A stretch of DNA of 37,143 bases, from positions 1 through 37,143 of the forward strand of contig JANYDT010000184.1 in the NCBI GenBank assembly GCA_025359845.1, in the 5' to 3' direction. The DNA comes from Acidimicrobiia bacterium. Its GTDB lineage: Bacteria > Actinomycetota > Acidimicrobiia > Acidimicrobiales > JANYDT01. Shown in pieces: positions 23,314 through 32,022 of this stretch. A program made the position numbers and the translations under genes. Position 1 is the stretch's first letter. The number at the start of each line of letters is the position of its first letter. Below the pieces are notes generated by a model. It was given only the letters and a program-made list of their open reading frames with translations. It searched no databases and was not told the origin of the DNA.

Positions 23314-25878
23314 GTGCTGACCTCTTACCAGCCGACACCGGGCGCCTTCGACGAATTCTTCGGCGCGGATGGAGCGTTACGCGAACAGTGGTCACACGTC
23401 GGTACTGCGCTGTCCGAGCTGGGCCATAGCGAACTCCTGCGCCGTCAGGCCGACGTCAACCGGCTGCTCGACGCCGACGGTGTCTCGTACAACGCGCTCG
23501 GATCAACCGATCCGCGCGGGTTGCGGTGGGCGCTCGACCCGGTGCCAGTGGTGCTTTCGAGCCACGAGTGGGCCGAGATCGAGTCAGGGGTGATCGAGCG
23601 CGCCGAACTGCTTGATCTCGTGTTCGCCGACCTGTACGGTCCGCGTGACCTGATCCGCCGGGGACTGCTTCCGGTCGAGATGGTGTTCAGCCATCCGGGT
23701 TTTCTGCGGGAGTGCGACCAGATCACCGCAGGTCGTCCGGCGGGTTCGCACCTGATCACTTATGCGGCCGATATTGCCCGCGACACTTCGGGTCGCCACG
23801 TGGCGCTCGCCGACCGTACCCAGGCTCCGTCGGGGGCAGGGTATGCGCTCGAGAATCGGGTCGTGGTGTCGAGGGTGTTTCCGAGCCTGTATCGCGACGC
23901 ACAGGTGCATCGACTCGCTCCCTTCTTCCGCTCATTGCGATCGGCGCTTCGCGACGTGGCACCGCAGAGTTCGCCGAACCACAACGATCCGACGGTGGTC
24001 CTGCTTACGCCCGGCCCGTGGAGCGAGACGGCGTTCGAGCACGCCTACCTCGCGTCGTACCTCGGGTATCCACTGGTCGAGGGCGGCGACCTGGTGGCCC
24101 GCGACGGTAGGGTGTGGATGCGTTCGCTGGGGCGTCTCGAACCCGTCGATGTCGTTCTGCGCCGGGTGGACGACTGGTTCTGCGACCCGCTCGAACTCAA
24201 TCCGAAATCGCAACTCGGCGTGCCCGGGCTGGTCGATGCCGCCCGGCGCAAGACCGTCTCGATCGTAAACCCGCTCGGCGGCGGTATTGTCGAGAGCCCG
24301 GCCATGCTCGCGTTTCTACCCGCCATCGCGGATCATCTGCTCGGACGACCGCTGCGCCTCGGTTCGATCGAAACCTGGTGGTGCGGCGACACTCGCAGCC
24401 GTCAGCATGTATTGACAAACCTGAGTCAGCTCGTGATCAAGGCGACGGCGCGCGATGTCGGACGCAGCACCCGCTTCGGGTGGCAGCTCACGACGGCGGA
24501 ATTGAACGAACTGCGGGGTCGCATCGAGGCCGATCCGCATCTCTGGACTGCTCAGACCCCCGTTGCCCTGTCCACGGTACCAACGCTCACCAGCCGTGGA
24601 TTCGAGCCGCGCCCCTCCGTGCTGCGAGCGTTCGCAGTCGCCCGGGGCGCGACGTTCGTCGTGATGCCCGGCGGACTGCTCCGAGTCGCTCCCGACGATC
24701 AAGGCGCGCCGATCTCGAACGAGGCGGGCGCGCTCACCAAAGATGTCTGGGTCCTGGCCACCGAGCCGGAGCAGCGCGAGAGCTACTGGTTGCAGGGAGG
24801 TCCGACCGTTGCCGCGGTCGAACCGAGCGCGTCGATGCCGTCGAGAGCGGCCGAGAACTTATTCTGGCTCGGGCGCTACGCGGAGCGGGCCGAGGACGTC
24901 GTGCGGTTGCTGCGCGTCGCCTACGACCGGCGCAACGACTTCGCCAGTGGCACCAATCCCGAAGGTGTCCGATGCCTCAGCATCCTTCTGCGGGCCGTTA
25001 CCGAGATTACGACGACCTATCCAGGCTTCACCGACGACGCGGCCGTCGCCGAGCCGGGTGGTGAACTGTTCGCTCTCGTTGTCGACGACCAGCGCCCGGG
25101 CACGCTCGCGCACTCGGTCCGCAAGCTGCTCGATGCCGCATACGCCGTGCGTGATCAGCTGTCCAACGACACATGGCTCGTGATCGGCAATCTCGACCGC
25201 GAGATTCTGGCCCTGCGCGACACCACCAACGACCGGCCTCCGACATTGCAACGGGCGCTCGGCTCGGCGATTCAGAGCCTTCTAGCGTTGAGCGGATTGG
25301 CGAGCGAGAGCATGGTGCGAGACCCGGGTTGGCATTTCATGGATGCCGGGCGACGACTCGAACGGTCGATGCTGCTCGTCGCACTTCTGCGCTCGACCAT
25401 GACCTCGGTCAACGGGACGGCCACTGACAGCCTCGTCATGGAGTCGGTGCTGACGACGGCCGAGAGCATCATCACTTACCGGCGGCGCTATCGGTCGCAA
25501 GCTCAGGTCGAGACGATGCTCGATCTCCTGCTCCTCGACCCGGGCAATCCGCGTTCGCTGGCCCATCAGCTCGATCGTCTCCGCGACGACGTCGAGCAAC
25601 TGCCGCGCTCCGACGCCGATCCTTCCGTCAGTGGAGCAAACGATCGGCTCACGCCGGTCGAGCGTCTCGTGCTCGAGACTTCGACGCGGTTGCGTCTGGT
25701 CGACACCGCCGCGCTTGCCGCGCCGAATCCCGTCGGTGAGCGACCCGAACTGGACGCCTTTCTCAAGCGGATATCGGTGCTGTTGCGGCGCTGCGCCGAG
25801 GCCATCGACTCGACCCATTTCACGCATCTGTTGCCCCAACGATCGATGCCGGTAGAGCGTCGGGAGCACTTGCGATGA
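23314..25878 (+). CDS. Circularly permuted type 2 ATP-grasp fused to alpha-E domain
   Basis: An 854-residue fusion. Residues 1 to about 490 form the circularly permuted ATP-grasp module (DUF404/407 type): FDEFFGADGALREQWSHVG, VLSSHEWAEIESGVIERAEL, LYGPRDLIRRGLLPVEMVFS, VVVSRVFPSLYRDAQVHRLA, VVLLTPGPWSETAFEHAYLA, VNPLGGGIVESPAMLAFLP. Residues from about 505 are the all-helical alpha-E domain: SRAAENLFWLGRYAERAEDV, MTSVNGTATDSLVMESVLTT, RSLAHQLDRLRDDVEQLPRS. ATP-grasp with transglutaminases is a conserved bacterial cluster predicted to make and cut amide or isopeptide linkages. GTG at 23314. Its end is 10 bp before the next gene. Confidence 0.93.
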   Translation: MLTSYQPTPGAFDEFFGADGALREQWSHVGTALSELGHSELLRRQADVNRLLDADGVSYNALGSTDPRGLRWALDPVPVVLSSHEWAEIESGVIERAELLDLVFADLYGPRDLIRRGLLPVEMVFSHPGFLRECDQITAGRPAGSHLITYAADIARDTSGRHVALADRTQAPSGAGYALENRVVVSRVFPSLYRDAQVHRLAPFFRSLRSALRDVAPQSSPNHNDPTVVLLTPGPWSETAFEHAYLASYLGYPLVEGGDLVARDGRVWMRSLGRLEPVDVVLRRVDDWFCDPLELNPKSQLGVPGLVDAARRKTVSIVNPLGGGIVESPAMLAFLPAIADHLLGRPLRLGSIETWWCGDTRSRQHVLTNLSQLVIKATARDVGRSTRFGWQLTTAELNELRGRIEADPHLWTAQTPVALSTVPTLTSRGFEPRPSVLRAFAVARGATFVVMPGGLLRVAPDDQGAPISNEAGALTKDVWVLATEPEQRESYWLQGGPTVAAVEPSASMPSRAAENLFWLGRYAERAEDVVRLLRVAYDRRNDFASGTNPEGVRCLSILLRAVTEITTTYPGFTDDAAVAEPGGELFALVVDDQRPGTLAHSVRKLLDAAYAVRDQLSNDTWLVIGNLDREILALRDTTNDRPPTLQRALGSAIQSLLALSGLASESMVRDPGWHFMDAGRRLERSMLLVALLRSTMTSVNGTATDSLVMESVLTTAESIITYRRRYRSQAQVETMLDLLLLDPGNPRSLAHQLDRLRDDVEQLPRSDADPSVSGANDRLTPVERLVLETSTRLRLVDTAALAAPNPVGERPELDAFLKRISVLLRRCAEAIDSTHFTHLLPQRSMPVERREHLR

Positions 25879-25888
25879 ACCAGCTCCG

Positions 25889-26767
25889 ATGAAGTACCAA
25901 ATCGTTCATCGCACCGCGTATACGTACGGTTCAACGGTCTCGGCGTCGTACGGACTGGTGTGCCTTCTGCCTCGGGACACGCCCGCCCAGCGCGTCGAGA
26001 GTGCGAGCGTAACCGTCATTCCGACGCCGGAGACCTACCAGGAGCGGATCGATTTCTTCGGTAACCGGCTGGCCCATTTCGCCCTTCTCCAAAGTCACGT
26101 CGAGCTGACGGTGACCACCACGAGCCTCGTCGACGTGACTGGTGCCGCGGCCGTTGCCTTCGGTATCGGTCCGTCGTGGGAAGAGGCCCGCGACCAGGTC
26201 GCCGGGGCGCTTTCCGGCGACTGTCTCGACGCCCGCCAGTTCGTCCTTGCGTCACCCGGCGTTGAGCCGTCGTCGGTGGTTCGCGATTTCGCAGCACCGT
26301 CGTTCACTCCCGGACGGCCCCTCGTCGACGTATTGAGCGACCTCACCGGCCGTATCTATCACGAGTTCGCATACAGACCTGGTGTCACCGACTTGCGCAC
26401 TACTGCCGATGAACTCATCGTGCTGCGCCAGGGCGTGTGCCAGGACTTCGCCCACCTGCAGATCGCCTGTCTACGGTCGTTCGGCCTGCCGGCACGGTAC
26501 GTGAGCGGCTATCTCGAAACGATCGCACCTCCCGGCCGCGAAAAGCTTCAAGGCGCCGACGTCTCCCACGCCTGGGTGTCGGCTTACGTTCCGACGCTCG
26601 GATGGATCGATGTCGACCCGACCAACAACGTGTTCGTTGGAAACCGCCATATCTGCACCGCCTGGGGTCGCGACTACTTCGACGTGTCCCCCATGCGCGG
26701 CGTGATCTTTACCGAGGCTAAGACCAACACGATGACGGTCAATGTCGATGTGACCGCGGTGTCGTAG
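25889..26767 (+). CDS. Transglutaminase-like protein with beta-sandwich N-terminus (second of pair)
   Basis: A 292-residue protein: MKYQIVHRTAYTYGSTVSAS and LPRDTPAQRVESASVTVIP form the N-terminal Bact_transglu_N domain. The core has a complete papain-like triad: C184 in RQGVCQDFAHLQIACLRSFG, H227 in GADVSHAWVSAYVPTLGWID, and D243 in DVDPTNN. The ending NRHICTAWGRDYFDVSPMRG is typical. Ten bases after the ATP-grasp/alpha-E stop, so co-transcribed. Likely a cytosolic protease or amide-forming enzyme of the cluster. Unlike the first transglutaminase it retains the His. Confidence 0.94.
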   Translation: MKYQIVHRTAYTYGSTVSASYGLVCLLPRDTPAQRVESASVTVIPTPETYQERIDFFGNRLAHFALLQSHVELTVTTTSLVDVTGAAAVAFGIGPSWEEARDQVAGALSGDCLDARQFVLASPGVEPSSVVRDFAAPSFTPGRPLVDVLSDLTGRIYHEFAYRPGVTDLRTTADELIVLRQGVCQDFAHLQIACLRSFGLPARYVSGYLETIAPPGREKLQGADVSHAWVSAYVPTLGWIDVDPTNNVFVGNRHICTAWGRDYFDVSPMRGVIFTEAKTNTMTVNVDVTAVS

Positions 26768-26827
26768 GGATCTCGCGTCCTCGAGGATTTCCGGACGGCC
26801 TGTAGCTCAGCGTACACACACATGCAG

Positions 26828-26842
26828 ACGTAATATGTACGT
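26828..26842 (+). promoter_or_regulatory. Palindromic operator overlapping the -10 of vapBC
   Basis: ACGTA-ATATG-TACGT is an inverted repeat ending one base before the ATG at 26843. It contains TAATAT (26831-26836), a good -10 box placed so that transcription would begin at the start codon (leaderless mRNA). Typical of autorepressed toxin-antitoxin operons. No clear -35. Confidence 0.5.
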
Positions 26843-27070
26843 ATGATCCGCCGCACAACGATCGAACTCGACGATGAACTCCTCGCCCAAGCCCGCTCCG
26901 TCCTCGGTCAGCCCACCGTTCGAGCCACCGTCGAAGAGGCGCTCCGCCGAGCCCTCCAATCAGAAGAGTCGACGGATCGGGCCCGCCGCTCGGAGCAGAT
27001 CGAAGCCATGAAGCGAGCAACGCGCCTTGTCGATACGCAGGTTCTGCTGAGCGGAGAGGCGTGGCGTTGA
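26843..27070 (+). CDS. vapB: VapB-type ribbon-helix-helix antitoxin
   Basis: A 75-residue protein: MIRRTTIELDDELLAQARSV forms the beta strand and first helix of a ribbon-helix-helix DNA-binding domain, followed by TVEEALRRALQ. The C-terminal part (MKRATRLVDTQVLLSGEAWR) would bind and block the toxin. ATG at 26843 directly after the operator-like palindrome, with no Shine-Dalgarno, consistent with leaderless translation. Overlaps the toxin gene by up to ten bases. Confidence 0.88.
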   Translation: MIRRTTIELDDELLAQARSVLGQPTVRATVEEALRRALQSEESTDRARRSEQIEAMKRATRLVDTQVLLSGEAWR

Positions 27071-27468
27071 CCGGCTGGATACTCGACAAAAGCGTCGCGA
27101 CCCGACTCGATGACCCTAAAGTCGCAGAACAACTCGCCGACGCGGAGGGACCCCTCTACCTCTGCGAAGCCGGGCTCCTCGAGCATCTCTATTCGGCCAA
27201 GAACGCTCGTGATTACGACCGAGTCGAGAACCTCCTCCGAAGCAACTTCGATGTGCTGAGTTCCCCCGACGACGTGCTCGTCGCCGCCCAACGCCTCCAA
27301 AAGGACCTCGCCCGCCATCGTGGGCTCTGGCACCGGCGCCCGATCCGTGACCTCCTCATCGCCGTTACCGCCCTGCACCACGACGTCGGTGTCGTCCACG
27401 CCGACAATGACTTCAACCTCATCGCCCAGGTACGGCCGCTGAGGTCGTGGAAACTCCAAGTCCGCTAG
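27061..27468 (+). CDS. vapC: VapC-type PIN-domain RNase toxin
   Basis: A 135-residue PIN nuclease that would cleave RNA, usually tRNA or rRNA, when free of VapB. Acidic site residues are in WILDKSVATRL (first Asp), LCEAGLLEHLYSA (Glu), RRPIRDLLIAVTALHH (Asp) and VVHADNDFNLIAQ (Asp). All are present, so it appears functional. GTG 27061 or TTG 27067 may be the start; the latter gives a four-base overlap with the vapB stop. Confidence 0.9.
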   Translation: MALTGWILDKSVATRLDDPKVAEQLADAEGPLYLCEAGLLEHLYSAKNARDYDRVENLLRSNFDVLSSPDDVLVAAQRLQKDLARHRGLWHRRPIRDLLIAVTALHHDVGVVHADNDFNLIAQVRPLRSWKLQVR

Positions 27469-28466
27469 TGCCGAGACCACATACCTTCGCCTGCCCACAT
27501 GAGAAAGGCCCTTTTCCTGGAGTCGCCTTGCATAAGGAGACTACTCCGCATCTCAGACTCGCCGATTTATGCTTTCCGACGATCGTATCCCAACCCGTGC
27601 TCACAGCGAGCCCGATCCACTCGAGTAGACTGCATAGCTGGCTGGGGAGGGCCGGTACAGACCCAAAAAGTGACCGGCTACTTGGAGGGAAAGAACGCAG
27701 AACTCGTTGTCATTCATCGAGCAGATCGAAGTCCAGTTCAGTGTTGTGGCAAACTAGCCGTCGCGGGGTTGTTTCAAGTGTCCAACCGACTCCCAAACAG
27801 GTATCTGTGTGCATATATTCATGACCAACAAGGGTTAAAGAACCATTCTTATTAGCGACGATCTCCACCTGCTGATCACTCTCACGATCAGACCCACTCC
27901 GCGTTGGATTTCGCGTCATCACCTGCCGGCCGTAGGCGTCTCGGAAGACTGGATGCGCCGTTACATACCTCGTTGGGCCCGAAATCGTTTCTGGGCAAGG
28001 ACGCCAGTGGCAAGAAGAAAGATGTGGATAATTCGTTGGTAGACAAGGGCGGTCGTTTGGAGGCGGACGGCGTGGCGGAGCCGGTGTCGTTGGCAAAATC
28101 ATCGGACGACGGTGAGTTGGTTTCGATTGGTAGGGCGATTTCTCGCAGCGATTACGAAGGTGCAAGGAGCCAATCGAGCAGACCATCAGAACTGGCGCCA
28201 ATTGAGATACGTGCTGGCGCTGCCAATAGCTTCCCTTTCAAGAAGGTGCCCGAGTCTGTTACAGCCGCCACCGCCATCCGGCCGATGTACGACCTGGCCG
28301 CTCATGTCGGCACGATCCTGCGCCTGAAGGTGCCGCAAGGGCTGCCGCTGGCCGTCGAGCTGCCTCGGTTCGGCTATCTCAGGTTACCTGGAGTACTGGG
28401 TGAGACCGATCGCAACGGTCCCTCGTTCTAGCCGTTTGCGTGAGGTCCGACCGTCCGAAATCGTGA
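27469..28466. other. About 1 kb without a recognisable gene
   Basis: Open frames exist on both strands: a plus frame at 27904-28431 with LGPKSFLGKDASGKKKDVDN and RLKVPQGLPLAVELPRFGYL, and a minus frame at 27710-28201 ending VEIVANKNGSLTLVGHEYMH. Their third codon positions are much less GC-rich than in the neighbouring genes, no ribosome-binding site precedes them, and I recognise neither. The segment has lower GC than its surroundings and may be imported or decayed DNA between the VapBC and HipBA loci. Confidence 0.4.
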
Positions 28467-29705
28467 TCAGCGCGTCTCGAGCACCGTTCGTACGCGTTGC
28501 AAAAGCCCGTCGGCGAGACGGTCTGGCATCGTCGGAAACTCGCGGACGGCAGCCTGCATCGCCTCGAATGCTCTCGTGCAGATGGCCTCGACCACGTTTC
28601 GAGCGATTGGCTTTGACATACCCCATGACTCTGCTTCCGTCAGCAGGTGATGACGGCCGATCCGGCCGATGTCCTTGACGTTTGCGACGAACATGCCTGG
28701 TGTCGTGGCCAGCTGTGGATACGCAACAGTGGAGAAGACGTCGTAGAGCGGGGCGACGGTGACACCGTCGTCGCCGAGGAGAAACGATGTGTTCATCGCA
28801 TGAGCGTCAGCGTTGCCGACGAGGATGTTCACCGTCGTCTGGGCCAAGAGAGCGGCAAGTTGATCCGGCCGAGCCCAGCGCCGCAGAAGCGCAGCGACAG
28901 CGGCAAGGCTCGGGCCTCCGGCATCTTCGTACTTTTGCACGATCGATGCGACCGGGACGGCAAGAGCCTGACACGCGGTCTCTTGGTGGAAACGCCGCAC
29001 GTGGTCCGAAGCCTCGATCTCGCGGTCGAATCGCTTCACCACGAGGACCGGACGGGCGCCAAGTTGTTCGACCGTCGCCGATGCCGCGGCCACGCCGGTC
29101 AGCGCGGCAAACCGCAGGCAGGCGGCTTCATTGACGACGACATCGTCAAGGCCGGCGACGGCTGGTTTGAGAATATGGGTCGACGCCACTTCCGCCGTGG
29201 GCAGCCCCCATCGACCATGCGCCAGAGAGGTCAACAGAAGCTTCTCCTGGACACCGCCGAGCGAGACCCGAACCTGTCCGTCAATGCCGAGAGGATTAAA
29301 TCGGAGGTTGGAAATGCGATGCTCGATCGCGTCGCGATCGAGCGGAAGGAGGCAGTGTCGCGGATCGCTCCGGGGCGGGCGGTCGCCGTCAATCACTACT
29401 GACAAGGCCCCAGCACAATCCCGTCCGATCGCCTCGAGGAGCCCGAACGTGTCGGCCTCGGCAGTTCCCAGGTCGTACGCGATGATGCGGCGGGCTTCGC
29501 CCTCGGGAAGCAACCCGTCGAAAAATGGGCGCGCCGCTCGATCGTTGTACGGCCGTGCGCTGGTGGGCATGCTCATCGATACGATCGGTCGGCCGAGACC
29601 GCGCCGATCGACCTCGTCAGCCCCGTAGTCGAAACGCAGACGGGAGCGCGCTTGGCTGAGCCAGCCGACGAGCATGTCGCTTTTCCAGACCGCTAGTCGC
29701 TTCAC
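28467..29705 (-). CDS. hipA: HipA-type serine/threonine kinase toxin
   Basis: A 412-residue kinase of the HipA family, which phosphorylates tRNA synthetases and causes growth arrest. N-terminal subdomain: ARPFFDGLLPEGEARRIIAY. Gly-rich loop with the autophosphorylation Ser: RVSLGGVQEKLLL (S148, K155). Hinge VLVVKRFDREI and RRFHQETACQALAVP. Catalytic segment NILVGNADAHAMNTSFLL (D300, N305) and metal-binding PLYDVFST (D322). All key residues are present. Its start overlaps the hipB stop by four bases. Confidence 0.95.
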   Translation of the reverse strand: MKRLAVWKSDMLVGWLSQARSRLRFDYGADEVDRRGLGRPIVSMSMPTSARPYNDRAARPFFDGLLPEGEARRIIAYDLGTAEADTFGLLEAIGRDCAGALSVVIDGDRPPRSDPRHCLLPLDRDAIEHRISNLRFNPLGIDGQVRVSLGGVQEKLLLTSLAHGRWGLPTAEVASTHILKPAVAGLDDVVVNEAACLRFAALTGVAAASATVEQLGARPVLVVKRFDREIEASDHVRRFHQETACQALAVPVASIVQKYEDAGGPSLAAVAALLRRWARPDQLAALLAQTTVNILVGNADAHAMNTSFLLGDDGVTVAPLYDVFSTVAYPQLATTPGMFVANVKDIGRIGRHHLLTEAESWGMSKPIARNVVEAICTRAFEAMQAAVREFPTMPDRLADGLLQRVRTVLETR

Positions 29706-29917
29706 GGCTCCGTCACGGTGAGTTGCAGTCCGAGTTGGTCGAGAAGCACGAAATAGCGCCGCACGTATTCAGGCATCTCGCCCCCCTCAAGGTTCGACAG
29801 ATACGTGCGGTTGAGCCCGGCCGCTTCCGCCAACTCGGCTTGCGTGAGCCCCCGCAGGACACGGAACTCGGCGATGGCCGTTCCGAGATCTTCTGGACGT
29901 CGTACCTCAAATCGCAT
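29702..29917 (-). CDS. hipB: HipB-type HTH antitoxin (Xre family)
   Basis: A 71-residue helix-turn-helix protein: EDLGTAIAEFRVLRGLTQAE, then the recognition region LAEAAGLNRTYLSNLEGGEM and a short C-terminal tail LDQLGLQLTVTEP. Binds its operator and HipA. ATG at 29917 lies inside a perfect 13-bp palindrome (29916-29928), suggesting autorepression. Coupled to hipA. Confidence 0.92.
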   Translation of the reverse strand: MRFEVRRPEDLGTAIAEFRVLRGLTQAELAEAAGLNRTYLSNLEGGEMPEYVRRYFVLLDQLGLQLTVTEP

Positions 29918-29928
29918 ACGGTCCGTAT
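29916..29928 (-). promoter_or_regulatory. Palindromic operator at the hipB start codon
   Basis: ATACGG-T-CCGTAT is a perfect palindrome overlapping the hipB ATG. The minus-strand TAGAAT (29932-29927) is a plausible -10 that overlaps its edge, so the transcript would have a leader of only a few bases or none. Probable HipB binding site. Confidence 0.5.
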
Positions 29929-30251
29929 TCTAGGACACGCGCGCAGTCCGGTAGATTCATCCGGAAATTCGGACATGTCACGTTCACCGTTGCGTCAACC
30001 CGACTGGTCGTCTTCGTCGAAGGAGGTGCGCCTGTCAACGGTGGGTCGCCTCCGGTCTTTGGTTTCGCGGTGCTTCCGACGCTCGATCGTCCGCACTTCG
30101 ATGTGCTCCTTCCAGATCTTGAGGAAGCCACTCTCGACCTGGTTGGAGTTGGGCTTCGATTCGCCGTTTTCGAATCCTGGGCGTCAGCGTGAACGTGTGT
30201 TCGTGACAATGGCATTTCTGGATCGACTTTCACCGCGAGGACGGTGAGGGG
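29929..30251 (+). other. Possible coding remnant upstream of 30252
   Basis: A plus-strand frame ending with TGA at 30190-30192 reads plausibly as protein: FGHVTFTVASTRLVVFVEGG, GGSPPVFGFAVLPTLDRPHF, DVLLPDLEEATLDLVGVGL. The frame is open from about 29940, but no start codon is found in it; an ATG at 29974 is one base out of frame. It might be a short gene with a sequencing error or a truncated one. Family not recognised. Confidence 0.35.
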
Positions 30252-30503
30252 TTGACGCACGCGAGCGTTCGTGATGCCTTGCCGGGAGTCACGCTCGCTC
30301 CGGGGATGGTTGTCGTGGTCGGGAACGAGGAAGCCGATCCAGCCGTAGCCGAAGTAGTCTCAATAGACGCCCGCGGCATTGTTCTGATTCGCGTGTTTCC
30401 GGGCCCCGCCGATGACCATCTGACACTTGGTCCCAGGGAATCTTTCTTCGACCAGCTGAGTGTCGCCGGCGGACTTCGCCGACACGATGTCCTTAGAAGG
30501 TGA
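30252..30503 (+). CDS. Hypothetical protein (83 aa)
   Basis: TTG start at 30252 preceded by GTGAGGGG. The product MTHASVRDALPGVTLAPGMV continues VVVGNEEADPAVAEVVSIDA, RGIVLIRVFPGPADDHL and ends GGLRRHDVLRR. Beta-rich and acidic, with gene-like codon use. No known domain recognised. Sixty bases after the possible remnant ending at 30192; both may belong to one small operon. Confidence 0.45.
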   Translation: MTHASVRDALPGVTLAPGMVVVVGNEEADPAVAEVVSIDARGIVLIRVFPGPADDHLTLGPRESFFDQLSVAGGLRRHDVLRR

Positions 30504-31097
30504 GCAGTAACGTTTTGCCGGTGTTGACACCCTCAAACTTCAAGGTTTGATACCCGTCGATTCGCCACCACGACAAAGCGCTCGATGTCGGACCGATCGG
30601 ACATCGCGACGGCCCACGCCGCGTCGAATACTAGCTTCAGCGACAGTCGAGTCGACGGCACTGACCGACGCAGCGACACCCGAGCGGAACGTTCCTGAGT
30701 GCTTTGCTCGTTGCTCATCGAGTACCTCGACTTCGCATCCTTCGAGAAGCCGGGCAAGGTTCGGCCGCGTGCTCCCCGCCACGCTTCCATGACGCATCCG
30801 GCCGGAACGATGGGGCGGACGCTGCGCTGGAGCGCTCATGCGTGGATCGCCCACATCCGACGATCATCGCGGTCGGCTGCGATCAATGCGCCGCCGTCGT
30901 AGAGAAGACCCAAGGGAGAATTTCGCCGATTTGGACTTGGCCATGAGCGGCGAACGACACCGGCACGATCCAGAATCGTGTTCGCTTCGTACATCTCGGT
31001 GGCGCTCAGTGCCCCGATGGTCGACCAGAGTACGACCAGCGGAAGCGAGTGATCTGGACCCTGTCGACGCTGACCTTGTCGAGGCGGAGCTGTGCGC
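30504..31097. other. About 600 bp without a recognisable gene
   Basis: Two overlapping minus-strand frames between 30533 and 30854 each read well for part of their length (LARLLEGCEVEVLDEQRAKH in one and SLKLVFDAAWAVAMSDRSDI in the other). This suggests a decayed, frameshifted gene that I cannot identify. Nothing seen in 30855-31097. Confidence 0.35.
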
Positions 31098-31535
31098 CTA
31101 TTCGGTCACCCCGTGTGCGACCTGATGGTCGTAGGTGCTGGCGTCGTAGTAGCCGATCGACTTCGCAGCGAGACCCGAGACACCGATGGTCCACACTTCT
31201 ACTCCGCTGACGCGAACGCGGTTTCCCGTTCCACCGGGTCCGGTGTTGGCTCCCGTGAGCGTCCACGCCCAGAACACCGCATCACCGGCGACGAGCAACT
31301 GATCGACGCTGACGCTCAGGTCAGGAAAGGCGTCCATGTAACTGCGTGCGGTTGCCGCCAACTCGGCACGTCCGGTCGACGGTGTCCCGTTGTTGATCGT
31401 GAGCGATGCCGTCTCCTCGTAGCAGGCCGCCATTCCATCGGCATCTTGACTGGACCAGGCCGTCGAGGCCCGCAAGACGAGTTCCCATACGGCTCGAGAT
31501 GGCGACGTAGATCCGGGGGCGGATGCGAGGTTCAT
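31098..31535 (-). CDS. SnoaL-like (NTF2-fold) protein
   Basis: A 145-residue protein with the cone-shaped NTF2 fold of SnoaL polyketide cyclases and related enzymes. Seen: STAWSSQDADGMAACYEETA (helix and start of cavity), SLTINNGTPSTGRAELAATA, MDAFPDLSVSVDQLLVAGDA, VFWAWTLTGANTGPGGTGN, and KSIGYYDASTYDHQVAHGV. The HGxH/DxxxxxH variation of the family makes the reaction unpredictable. ATG at 31535. Transcribed alone. Confidence 0.88.
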   Translation of the reverse strand: MNLASAPGSTSPSRAVWELVLRASTAWSSQDADGMAACYEETASLTINNGTPSTGRAELAATARSYMDAFPDLSVSVDQLLVAGDAVFWAWTLTGANTGPGGTGNRVRVSGVEVWTIGVSGLAAKSIGYYDASTYDHQVAHGVTE

Positions 31536-31652
31536 ACCAGCACGCTAGGTCCGAGAGCGCGGTGCCGCGTCCTCTGCTGAGGCTTGCGCCGTGCGGCGCG
31601 GATCGCCAACCCGAGCTCGGCCGTCGCCCCGTGCGCAAACCCATTCGAACCT

Positions 31653-31699
31653 TTCAAGAGACGAATTATCTTCTGCGTAGCCCGGTCAACGCGCGTCGC
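31653..31699 (+). repeat. Partial duplicate of the phd gene C-terminal coding region
   Basis: Forty-seven bases match 31883-31929 inside the Phd-type antitoxin gene with two differences (t/c and g/a). The copy codes for QETNYLLRSPVNARR in one frame against QETNYLLRNPVNARR in the gene. It lies about 45 bp upstream of the antitoxin start and has no start codon of its own. Remnant of an older antitoxin copy or a short duplication. Confidence 0.8.
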
Positions 31700-31735
31700 G
31701 ATTCCGTTGCCCGGCAGAGTAAACCGTCTGCATAA

Positions 31736-31745
31736 ATGGTACCAT
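31736..31745 (+). promoter_or_regulatory. Palindrome overlapping the phd start codon
   Basis: ATGGTACCAT is a perfect ten-base palindrome that overlaps the ATG at 31744. CATAAA directly before it could serve as a -10 giving a leaderless transcript. Probable antitoxin-binding operator. Confidence 0.45.
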
Positions 31746-32001
31746 GACTACGATTACTGCCTCAGAAGCTCGGAAGAATCTGTTCCCGTTGATCAAGCAG
31801 GTGAATGATGATCATGCGGTCATACACATTTCATCTCGGGCTGGCACTGCTGTTCTCGTGTCTGAGGCTGAATGGAGCAGCATTCAAGAGACGAATTACC
31901 TTCTGCGTAACCCGGTCAACGCGCGTCGCCTCATGGAATCACTCGAGCGGGCGCGGCGGGGCGAAGCCGCAGAGCACAAGCTGATCGAGATGGACGATTG
32001 A
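31744..32001 (+). CDS. Phd/YefM-type antitoxin
   Basis: An 85-residue antitoxin: MTTITASEARKNLFPLIKQV, HAVIHISSRAGTAVLVSEAE and WSSIQETNYLLRNPVNARRL form the Phd/YefM dimer fold. The C-terminal LMESLERARRGEAAEHKLIE is the toxin-wrapping helix. ATG 31744 sits in a palindrome. Twenty-one bases separate it from the YoeB-type toxin gene, so the two form an operon. Confidence 0.95.
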   Translation: MTTITASEARKNLFPLIKQVNDDHAVIHISSRAGTAVLVSEAEWSSIQETNYLLRNPVNARRLMESLERARRGEAAEHKLIEMDD

Positions 32002-32022
32002 GACGGCCGGCGACTCGATCTG

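Noticed and set aside
27904-28431. Plus-strand frame of 175 codons
   Set aside because: No ribosome-binding site, low GC at third positions compared with real genes here, no family; noted only as part of a gene-poor stretch.
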